Translations under genes and position numbers: made by a program
From: Larkinella soli
Lineage (GTDB): Bacteria > Bacteroidota > Bacteroidia > Cytophagales > Spirosomataceae
Length of the DNA stretch: 64,000 nt
NCBI RefSeq assembly: GCF_003703975.1
Contig: NZ_ML112622.1
Coordinates: forward strand, 1,971 to 65,970
Reading direction: 5' to 3'
The notes under the pieces: generated by a model
The model's database searches: none
What the model saw: the letters and a program-made list of their open reading frames with translations, nothing else
Told to the model about the DNA's origin: nothing
Shown here: piece after piece, positions 54,948-62,558 of the stretch
Layout: each line of letters starts with the position of its first letter
Numbering within the stretch: position 1 is the stretch's first letter

Positions 54948-55871
54948 ATGATCAATTACAACCCGAAAGAGTGGCTTCGGTTTCTGATTTCTTTCCCGAA
55001 GGCGGATACGGTTCGAAAGCTGCTGCCGTTCCTGATCGGCATGGGCGTTTATACGTCGGCCATCGCCTTCATCATTCTGGAGGTATTTCACATGAAAGAC
55101 AATTCCGACCTCCGGAACGTCTCCCTGATGCACTCCCTGTTGGGTTTCGTCATCTCGATGCTGCTGGTTTTCCGGACCAATACCGCCTACGACCGCTGGT
55201 GGGAAGGCCGCCGGCAATGGGGGGCGCTGGTCAACAACAGCCGCAACCTGGCCCTCAAGATCGACTCCCTGCTCGACGCAACGGCCACGGCCGAGCGGGC
55301 CTTTTTCAGGGCGATGATCCCGAATTTTGCCTTTGCGATGAAAAACCATCTGCGCAGCCACTTCCTCGAGCGTGAGTTTACGGAAAGCCCCGGGTTTCGG
55401 CTGGGCGATCTCAAACCACAGGAACACGTTCCGGCCCAGATTGCCGCGGCTCTGACCGCCCGGGTATTCGACCTCCAGCGACGGGGCGTGCTGCTGCCCG
55501 AACACCTGCTTTTTCTGAATAGCGAACTTCAGAGCCTGATGGACGTCTGCGGGGCCTGCGAGCGAATTCATAAAACGCCCATCCCCTACTCCTACAGCGC
55601 CTTTCTGAAAAAGTTTATCCTGACCTACTGCCTGACGCTCCCGATCGGATACGTCTTCAACCTGCATTATTTCGTGATCCCGTTCTGCGTGTTCATCTTC
55701 TACGTGCTGGCCAGCCTGGAGGTGATCGCCGAAGAAATCGAAGACCCGTTCGGCCTCGACGCCAACGACCTTCCCGCCGAAACCATCTGTGAGAACATCC
55801 GGATTTCCGTCGGTCAGCTTCTTGCCGTCTCGCCCCCGGTCCAGTCAACTTCTTCAGCTTCAGTTTCCTGA
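54948..55871 (+). CDS. bestrophin-family anion channel
   Basis: A 307-residue membrane protein of the bestrophin/UPF0187 family. Hydrophobic segments flank the conserved LLVFRTNTAYDRWWEGRRQW block (residues ~67-86), and PIPYSYSAFLKKFILTYCL marks the second helical pair. The acidic EIEDPFGLDANDLPAETI segment matches the family's C-terminal ring. ATG at 54948; an extended frame to 53589 runs antisense through the preceding gene and is not coding. Confidence 0.92.
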   Translation: MINYNPKEWLRFLISFPKADTVRKLLPFLIGMGVYTSAIAFIILEVFHMKDNSDLRNVSLMHSLLGFVISMLLVFRTNTAYDRWWEGRRQWGALVNNSRNLALKIDSLLDATATAERAFFRAMIPNFAFAMKNHLRSHFLEREFTESPGFRLGDLKPQEHVPAQIAAALTARVFDLQRRGVLLPEHLLFLNSELQSLMDVCGACERIHKTPIPYSYSAFLKKFILTYCLTLPIGYVFNLHYFVIPFCVFIFYVLASLEVIAEEIEDPFGLDANDLPAETICENIRISVGQLLAVSPPVQSTSSASVS

Positions 55872-55929
55872 GTTTTTGGATCTCGGAGGAAACCGTTATT
55901 TTGCGGAGGTGCCCTGAAACCGTAAAACG

Positions 55930-56730
55930 ATGAGTCTGACCTTAGTGAAACAATGTCCCAACTGCCGCACCGGCCTGGAAAGTGAATACAACTACTGCCC
56001 GGCCTGCGGGCAGACGACCCACCTCCATCGTTTCAACCTCCATCATATCTTTCATGAGGTATTTCACGCCCTGACCCACGCCGACAAAGGGGTTATCCAT
56101 TTGGTGAAGGAGCTTACAATTCGGCCGGGGGTTGTGGCCCGTGAGTATATTCTGGAAGGAAAACGAAAGAAGTACTTCAATCCTTTCACGTTTCTCGTGC
56201 TGATCGTGGGCCTGACCATTTTCGTCAATTCCATCGTTCATCCCTACACCCGGAGCAGCGATCCGGTCGGTCAGGCCGCCGGTCGGGAATACCGGACGGA
56301 GCAGGAACGGCAGCAGAAGCTGAAAGTAGCCGAACGGATCCGGACCTCCCAGCAGTTTCTGGAAAAGCGGGGCAACGTGATCATTTTCCTGGCGATTCCG
56401 ATCGTGACGCTGACCTTCTGGCTGCTGTTCTTCCGGTCGGGCGTCAACTACGCCGAACATCTGGTGGCCCAAGTGTTCTTTACCGGGTATTACTCCCTCA
56501 TCACCTCGCTGGTTTTCACCCCCTTACGGCCGCTTTTCCCTAATGCAAACGCCTTCGCCGGTACGCAGATTCTGTTTCAGCTGGTCTATATTACCTTCGC
56601 CTATTATCAGTTTCTGCCCCCGAACCGACCCAAATCCGTGTTCCGCGTCGCCCTGGCCACGCTGGCGGCCCTGATGACCTGGGCGGTCGTGTCGTTTGCG
56701 GCTATGTACCTTTATATCCGCTTCGGCTGA
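55930..56730 (+). CDS. DUF3667 membrane protein
   Basis: A 266-residue protein with an N-terminal zinc ribbon (CPNCRTGLESEYNYCPACGQ, four Cys) and three to four membrane helices. The central motif RPGVVAREYILEGKRKKYFN is the family hallmark. Function unknown; single gene convergent with the ABC-F gene, 2 bp between stops. Confidence 0.88.
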   Translation: MSLTLVKQCPNCRTGLESEYNYCPACGQTTHLHRFNLHHIFHEVFHALTHADKGVIHLVKELTIRPGVVAREYILEGKRKKYFNPFTFLVLIVGLTIFVNSIVHPYTRSSDPVGQAAGREYRTEQERQQKLKVAERIRTSQQFLEKRGNVIIFLAIPIVTLTFWLLFFRSGVNYAEHLVAQVFFTGYYSLITSLVFTPLRPLFPNANAFAGTQILFQLVYITFAYYQFLPPNRPKSVFRVALATLAALMTWAVVSFAAMYLYIRFG

Positions 56731-56732
56731 TT

Positions 56733-58721
56733 TCAGGCCAGTTTCTTTTCCAGTTCCTCGGCTTCGAGCATGGCTTCTTCCCACTGCTCCTGCAGGTCGT
56801 TCAGCTTTGCCGAAAGCCGCTGGTATTCGGCGGTTTTTTCCTGAAGTTTCCGGCTGTCGGCCATCAGGGCGGGTTCGGCCATTTCGGCTTCGAGCCGCTT
56901 TTTGGACTTCTCCAGGTCAGCGATCTGCTGTTCGGTTTCGCCGGCCTGCTGGGTGGCTTTTTTCAGAGCACGCTGCCATTCCTTCCGTTCGTCGTCGGTG
57001 GCGCTGCGGCTCTGGCCGTTGGTTTTCTGCCCGTTGACCGGGGTGCCGTTGCCGTTCAGGGCGGCCGGTTTTCCGTTGGAGGAGCCGGTATTGGCGCCGG
57101 AAGAGGTTCCGTTCGGCTTTTCGGCCTTCCGTTCCTCCATCCACCACTCATACTCCTCATAGGTGCCGGGGTATTCCTTGATCTGCTCGTCTTCGATGTA
57201 CCAGATTTTGTTGGCGATCTGCGAGACGAAATACCGGTCGTGCGAAACGACCACATACGTCCCTTCGTACTGCTCCAGCGCCTGGATGAGGATATTCACC
57301 GACTGCATATCGAGGTGGTTGGTCGGTTCGTCGAGCAGCAGGAAGTTGGCCTGTGACAGCAGCACTTTCGCCAGCGCCACGCGGGATTTCTCTCCCCCGG
57401 ACAGCACCTTGATTTTTTTGAAGACGTCGTCGCCCGAAAACAGGAAGCAGCCCAATACCGTCCGCAGTTCGGATTCGGACTTGGTCGGGTTGGAGCTTTT
57501 CAGTTCCTCCAGCATGTTGTCCTCGACGTTCAGCGACTCCAGCTGGTGCTGGGCATAGAAACTGAACGAGACGTTATGGCCCAGACGACGCTGGCCCTGA
57601 ATGGGTTCGGTGCCGGCGATAATCCGCAGCAGCGTGGACTTTCCGCGTCCGTTAGCCCCGATGAGCGCCACCTTGTCGCCCCGTTCGAGCCGGGCGTTGG
57701 CGTGGGTCAGGATTTTCTTTTCGCCGTAGGCTTTGGTGGCGTCTTCCAGGTGCAGGATGTGGCGGCCCGGCTGGGTCGAGAAGTTGAACCGGAAGTTGAC
57801 CCGGGCATTCTCGTCGATTACCGCGTCGACCAGTTCCATCCTGGACAGCATTTTCATGCGGCTCTGGGCCTGTTTGGCCTTGGTGGCCTTGGCCTTGAAG
57901 CGTTCGATGAAACGCTCGGTCTGCCGGATTTTGGCCTGCTGGTTTTCGTAGGCCCCCTGCTGAATTTCGTTCCGCAGGGATTTTTCTTCCACGTAGAACG
58001 AGTAATTACCGGGATAGTAATTCAGTTTGGCGCCCGACACTTCCACGATCGTATCGACGACGTTGTCGAGGAATTCGCGGTCGTGGGAGACCACCATGAC
58101 GGCACCTTCGTAGTTCTGGATGTATTTTTCAACCCACTGGATGGAGGGAAGGTCCAGGTGGTTGGTCGGTTCGTCGAGCATCAGCAGCGAGGGGCGCTGA
58201 AGGAGCAGTTTGGCGAGCATGACGCGCATCCGCCAGCCGCCGGAAAACTGCCGCAGGGGTTTGTGGAGGTCGTCGGTGGAGAAGCCGAGCCCTTCGAGGA
58301 TTTCCTCCGCTTTCGACTGGATGGTATAGCCGTCGAGGGCGGCAAATTCGTCCTGAGCCCTGGCGAGCTTATCGATCAGTTCGTCGCGGTAGTTAACCTC
58401 CATTTCGTGCAGCAGACTATCGATACGCCGTTGCAGGACGTTCTGCCGTTCGAAGGCCTGCATGGCCACGGACAGGATCGAGTCGTCGGTCTGGTACGAG
58501 AGCAGGTCCTGATTCAGGAAACCCAGGGTGACGTCGCCGGCTTTGGAGATGGTGCCCCCGTCGGTCTGGTATTCACCGATGATGAGCCGGAGCAGGGTCG
58601 ATTTACCGGTTCCGTTAAGACCGATGAGGCCGATTTTCTGACCCGGTTTGATGTGCAGGGACGCATTTTCGTACAACGGCCGGCTGCCGAGATAATAGGA
58701 GAGGTTGGTAATGGAAATCAT
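56733..58721 (-). CDS. ABC-F family ATPase
   Basis: A 662-residue cytoplasmic protein with two ABC domains and no membrane domain, of the group that acts on ribosomes. First Walker A GLNGTGKSTLLRLI and signature SGGWRMR; second GANGRGKSTLLRII and LSGGEKSRVAL; the inter-domain linker (KATKAKQAQSRMKMLS) is highly basic. The C-terminal extension is a Ser/Gly/Asn-rich linker plus a long coiled coil. A TAAATTTG box (58726-58733, minus strand) lies 5 bp before the start codon. Subfamily and antibiotic-resistance role are uncertain. Confidence 0.92.
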   Translation of the reverse strand: MISITNLSYYLGSRPLYENASLHIKPGQKIGLIGLNGTGKSTLLRLIIGEYQTDGGTISKAGDVTLGFLNQDLLSYQTDDSILSVAMQAFERQNVLQRRIDSLLHEMEVNYRDELIDKLARAQDEFAALDGYTIQSKAEEILEGLGFSTDDLHKPLRQFSGGWRMRVMLAKLLLQRPSLLMLDEPTNHLDLPSIQWVEKYIQNYEGAVMVVSHDREFLDNVVDTIVEVSGAKLNYYPGNYSFYVEEKSLRNEIQQGAYENQQAKIRQTERFIERFKAKATKAKQAQSRMKMLSRMELVDAVIDENARVNFRFNFSTQPGRHILHLEDATKAYGEKKILTHANARLERGDKVALIGANGRGKSTLLRIIAGTEPIQGQRRLGHNVSFSFYAQHQLESLNVEDNMLEELKSSNPTKSESELRTVLGCFLFSGDDVFKKIKVLSGGEKSRVALAKVLLSQANFLLLDEPTNHLDMQSVNILIQALEQYEGTYVVVSHDRYFVSQIANKIWYIEDEQIKEYPGTYEEYEWWMEERKAEKPNGTSSGANTGSSNGKPAALNGNGTPVNGQKTNGQSRSATDDERKEWQRALKKATQQAGETEQQIADLEKSKKRLEAEMAEPALMADSRKLQEKTAEYQRLSAKLNDLQEQWEEAMLEAEELEKKLA

Positions 58722-58753
58722 ACCGCAAATTTACGCAAAATTGTCCCGTTTGC

Positions 58754-58785
58754 TTGCATGAATTATTACGAACCCGTTATATTTG
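58754..58785 (+). promoter_or_regulatory. Promoter of tRNA-Thr
   Basis: TTG (58754-58756), 21-nt spacer, TATATTTG (58778-58785), about 60 bp before the mature tRNA. Divergent from the ABC-F gene. Confidence 0.7.
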
Positions 58786-58847
58786 CACCCACAATTTGGC
58801 AGGCAGTTATCCCGGCTCAGGTCTGGAAGGCAAAAATGCCGAAAAAA

Positions 58848-58921
<74 letters not shown>

Positions 58922-58932
58922 ATTTTTCAGAT

Positions 58933-58989
58933 AAGGGTTAATCAGTTTTCGAGCGTAAAACCTCAAAATCAACTGATTAGCCCTTTTTG
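58933..58989 (+). terminator. Terminator after tRNA-Thr
   Basis: A 15-bp inverted repeat (58933-58947 with 58971-58985, one G-T pair) with a 23-nt loop, followed by TTTT. Confidence 0.65.
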
Positions 58990-59102
58990 CTTTATCGGAC
59001 TTTATCGAAAGAAGTACGGAATAATCAAGTAAATCCGTCCCCTATTCCGTCCCCCGTATTTAGAATATTTGTAACTTGGAACTGACCAAACCAAGTTTAC
59101 CA

Positions 59103-60434
59103 ATGAAAACCATATCGGATAAGGACATTAAGTTCTTACTCAAAGACGCCCGCGCCGACCGGCCAACGCTCATTAACCTTGTTTTCCGCTACGATAACGC
59201 CCGGTTCAAGACTTCTACCGGCCTCACGATTGAACCTTACCAGTGGGACATTTCCAACCAACGGGCGTACACCAATCAAAAGAGCCGGGCCGCTCGTGAA
59301 CCGTTTGAAACAATTAACGCTCACCTCGACCGTTGGCGGTCTGCCACGAAAAAGGTATTGAACGCGCTGCAACTGGCTCAAATCCCTTTTGACAATGAAA
59401 CGATCAAACAGCACCTCGACACAGAGTTAGGCCGGGCCAAAAAAGTCAAAGTAGTTGAGGAAAAAACGGAATCGTTTACTGAATACATTGAGCGGTTTGT
59501 GAAAGAGGCTGAGGCCGGAAAACGGCTAAACTCAAAAAGTATGCGGTATGCCCGTTACACATTGGCCGGGTACATGAAGTTAAAACGAATCCTAGAGCGC
59601 TACCAGGCCGAAACCCGTAACGGCATTGATTACAATGACTTTTCACTCGATTATTACCACGCCTTCAAACTTTGGTTAACCGGCCGTGGCCTGACGCTCA
59701 ATTACGTTGGTACATTGCTCAAAGACCTTAAAGTAATGTTGAAACAGGCTCATGCCGACGGACTGCACAGCAATAACGTTTATCAGCATCGGGATTTTAA
59801 AAAGTTGGTGGAGGACGTAGATAATGTGTACCTCACCGATGAGGAATTAACAAGACTCTACAACCTCGACCTATCCGCTAACGCCCGACTAGACCGGGTT
59901 CGTGACCTGTTTCTGATTGGCTGTTACACTGGCCTTCGGTTTTCCGACTTCTCAGAGTTACGACCTGAAAATATTACCCACAACGGGCGTATCCTGACGC
60001 GTAAGACGCTCAAAACCTCTGAACGAGTTTCTATACCCCTCAACCCTAAAGTCCTTTCTATCCTCAACAAATACGAAGGTATTCCCCCGCGCACGATTAC
60101 AAACCAGAAAATGAACGATTATCTGAAAGAGTTGTGCCGATGTGCCGGGCTGACAGACTCTGTAGAGGTGAGCCGGACCAAAGGAGGCAGGAAGGAAACG
60201 CGTTACATTGAAAAGTGTGAGATGGTAACAACTCACACCGCCCGCCGGTCTTTTGCCACCAATGCGTATTTGGCAAAGGTTCCGACCGTTGCTATTATGA
60301 AGATTACCGGGCACCGCTCGGAGGCTGTGTTTTTACGGTACATCAAAATTTCATCGGAGCAAAACGCACTATTGATGCTCGAACATCCACACTTTAACGG
60401 CTCGGCTGTACTTGTAGCGGGTAATTCGTATTAA
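59103..60434 (+). CDS. tyrosine-type site-specific integrase
   Basis: A 443-residue phage-type integrase of the Bacteroidota family. N-terminal Arm-binding region, then a SAM-like core-binding domain (~residues 120-230), then the catalytic domain with the active-site Arg in GCYTGLRFSDFSEL, HTARRSFATN (HxxR), GHRSEAVFLRY (His and the nucleophile Tyr near residue 411). All catalytic residues are present. ATG at 59103; TTG at 59076 is a possible longer start. Adjacent to a tRNA, it defines one end of a mobile element. Confidence 0.94.
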   Translation: MKTISDKDIKFLLKDARADRPTLINLVFRYDNARFKTSTGLTIEPYQWDISNQRAYTNQKSRAAREPFETINAHLDRWRSATKKVLNALQLAQIPFDNETIKQHLDTELGRAKKVKVVEEKTESFTEYIERFVKEAEAGKRLNSKSMRYARYTLAGYMKLKRILERYQAETRNGIDYNDFSLDYYHAFKLWLTGRGLTLNYVGTLLKDLKVMLKQAHADGLHSNNVYQHRDFKKLVEDVDNVYLTDEELTRLYNLDLSANARLDRVRDLFLIGCYTGLRFSDFSELRPENITHNGRILTRKTLKTSERVSIPLNPKVLSILNKYEGIPPRTITNQKMNDYLKELCRCAGLTDSVEVSRTKGGRKETRYIEKCEMVTTHTARRSFATNAYLAKVPTVAIMKITGHRSEAVFLRYIKISSEQNALLMLEHPHFNGSAVLVAGNSY

Positions 60435-60581
60435 ACCAAACAAACGGCTATGCAAGGCATATCGGCTAAATACATATTCACAGGGGCAAACTAAAACGCT
60501 GACCATTGAGCCACTGCTGAAAACCGACTGACCATCGGGGTTAAGGAATTATTAACCAATGACCAAACCAGGGTAGGACCT

Positions 60582-61385
60582 ATGTTTTCTACTATGATCA
60601 CAGTCAGTAATTTGTTAAGGAGAGCAATCAATGGAATTGATTATTTAATAAGAAATAATAGCGACTTAATTTCTTCTCCTTATGAGATTGAAGTCTATGT
60701 GAAAAAGGCGAAAAGTTCAATTATGAGTCTAGAGCGTTTGGACGATGATGATCTACTAGATCTATTTAAAAATGAATTAGCTACTAACTATTTGAATAAT
60801 AATAAAAGAACTGAACAGTTTCAGGTAATCAATAAAATCCACAGTCAGGTGTTTATGCTATGGGACACTTTAGGTGTATATCAAAATACAGACCTATCGC
60901 ATTTAAGTAAAATAGTACCCGATGCTGATATTTACGTCTTTGAGCGAATTAGGCATTACGCAAATGAAGCATCTTCCGAAAATATATGGGAGCGGGCCTA
61001 CTTTACAATTCACGAAATAATAGATATATATTTTAGCGAATCTGAACGAACTAACCACTTGTTATCAACTTTTAATGCAGAAGCCATACAAGTAGCACTG
61101 TCTCAGAGGCCAAACACAAAATTTAAGTGGAGAGGGAGTAAAACGGATTTTGCAGAACTGGTCTGGGCATTAGCAAAGTCACAAAGAATTATTGATAATA
61201 CAACAAACAAACCGGTGACCATAGATATGCTAGCCAACCAACTAGGTTCACTGTTTGGAATGTCTATAAGTAATCCAAAGCAATTAATGCAGGCGCGTAA
61301 AGACTCTTTTAAGGCTTCTGAAGATGGTATAACGTTTATTACCTCCCTATCTGAATTGGTGGAACAATACATAGGTAGTAAGTGA
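60582..61385 (+). CDS. RteC-like protein
   Basis: A 267-residue protein. The C-terminal part, FKWRGSKTDFAELVWALAKS followed by a helical segment, resembles the RteC domain of Bacteroides conjugative transposons, where RteC stimulates excision genes. The N-terminus (residues 1-100) is a poorly conserved helical region. It is very AT-rich compared with the integrase and the downstream genes, suggesting a separate source. Located between int and xis, it could control excision; this is inference from position. Confidence 0.65.
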   Translation: MFSTMITVSNLLRRAINGIDYLIRNNSDLISSPYEIEVYVKKAKSSIMSLERLDDDDLLDLFKNELATNYLNNNKRTEQFQVINKIHSQVFMLWDTLGVYQNTDLSHLSKIVPDADIYVFERIRHYANEASSENIWERAYFTIHEIIDIYFSESERTNHLLSTFNAEAIQVALSQRPNTKFKWRGSKTDFAELVWALAKSQRIIDNTTNKPVTIDMLANQLGSLFGMSISNPKQLMQARKDSFKASEDGITFITSLSELVEQYIGSK

Positions 61386-61477
61386 TTTAATTATACTTGG
61401 TTATAGTCAAAGTTATAGTATAACTCTGAACAGAACTGTTCCTGCCAACTTTGGGCCGTACCAAATCAGATACGGCC

Positions 61478-61813
61478 ATGTACGGCACAGTAACACAAAT
61501 CCAGATTACACCCGACCAGTTGACCGAACTGGTACAAAAGGCGGTTCGCTCTGAGCTAGCGAATTATACCCCGCCCGCCCCCGAAGGATTCGACCTTCCT
61601 GAACTGTTGACGCGCCGACAAACAGCCGACGTTCTGCAAGTGAGCCTAACCACCTTGCACGATTGGGCAACGGATACCGACGACCGCCCGGCCGTACTAG
61701 TTCCACGCAAAATCAACGGGCGCGTACGCTACCAAAAAACGGATGTATTGGCCGCGCTCAAACAACCGCGCCGGTTTAAACCCAGTAAGGCCAGGGAGGG
61801 CCAAGGTTTATGA
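61478..61813 (+). CDS. excisionase-type helix-turn-helix protein
   Basis: A 111-residue protein with a winged-helix MerR-like domain of the excisionase family: LLTRRQTADVLQVSLTTLHD (HTH) and the wing INGRVRYQKTDVLAAL. A coiled N-terminal region (LTELVQKAVRSELA) may dimerise. ATG at 61478 is used; the frame reaches 61451. It overlaps the next small gene by 4 bp (ATGA). It probably directs the integrase towards excision or represses element genes. Confidence 0.85.
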   Translation: MYGTVTQIQITPDQLTELVQKAVRSELANYTPPAPEGFDLPELLTRRQTADVLQVSLTTLHDWATDTDDRPAVLVPRKINGRVRYQKTDVLAALKQPRRFKPSKAREGQGL

Positions 61814-62046
61814 ATATGGTTTTAAACCTATCTGACCAGCATCATACCAAATACACCCGTATTTCTGAAGTTGGCGTAACACTAAAGGCACTATTACAGG
61901 CATGCAGTGAATACGAAAATGAGATAACTCAAACGAGTGACCCCGAGCGGGTAATGATTTTGCGGCTTGAACAAGCAAAGACAAGAGAAGTGTTTCAAAA
62001 ATTAATGGATACTATTGATGAGGCTAGGGAGGGCCGGAACCAATGA
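61810..62046 (+). CDS. small hypothetical protein
   Basis: A 78-residue acidic, largely helical protein. It has no recognisable motif. It overlaps both neighbours with ATGA-type junctions, so it is translated with the excisionase-type gene and the following one. Confidence 0.6.
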   Translation: MNMVLNLSDQHHTKYTRISEVGVTLKALLQACSEYENEITQTSDPERVMILRLEQAKTREVFQKLMDTIDEAREGRNQ

Positions 62047-62483
62047 CGTATCTACCTACCTCCCACCATCTGACGTACCGGCTTGATGTTGACCGGGGCC
62101 GGTACATTGTCAAAGAATGTGAGCCGGGGTTTTGCAAGGTTCCGCGTGAATTGATTGTTGAGGAACGGCGATTTAATGACAACATAGACGCCGAATTTAT
62201 CCTACGTGGTCCCGAAACCAAGAAAAAGGAAACAGGTACGGGTAAAATGTCAGCACGAAAGATTACGTTCTTTACCGGGCTGCAACGGACCGACTACGCG
62301 GGCGTTTACATCGGTAATGTGGTAACGTTCGGGCAGGGAGGTAGTAAAGTCCGCAACGGGGTTATCGTTCAATTCTCGACCGATGCCGGGCGTATGACTC
62401 TCCGCTACTTCCCGGCTTATTATCCATTCCCTAAAGACCGGGCCGCCTTTGTAGCGTCCATTGTAGGCCGGGGGCTTCTTTAA
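62043..62483 (+). CDS. hypothetical protein of the mobile element
   Basis: A 146-residue protein. The N-terminus (RYIVKECEPGFCKVPRELIV) has two Cys; the C-terminal half is beta-rich with Tyr/Gly and ends SIVGRGLL. No family is recognised. It is coupled by a 4-bp overlap to the preceding small gene and followed after 75 bp by the replication-like gene, so it may act in replication or its control. Confidence 0.6.
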   Translation: MTYLPTSHHLTYRLDVDRGRYIVKECEPGFCKVPRELIVEERRFNDNIDAEFILRGPETKKKETGTGKMSARKITFFTGLQRTDYAGVYIGNVVTFGQGGSKVRNGVIVQFSTDAGRMTLRYFPAYYPFPKDRAAFVASIVGRGLL

Positions 62484-62500
62484 ATCTTTCCTCATGTAAC

Positions 62501-62550
62501 GAACCGCCCCGCGCGGGCACTTACCACACGTTGACCGTGGGGGCGGGTTC
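62501..62550 (+). repeat. Inverted repeat before the replication-like gene
   Basis: Arms GAACCGCCCC (62501-62510) and GGGGCGGGTTC (62540-62550, one extra base) with a smaller CCAC/GTGG hairpin inside. It occupies most of the 75-bp gap before the start codon at 62559 and could be a regulatory stem-loop or part of an origin. Confidence 0.6.
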
Positions 62551-62558
62551 ACTTTGCC

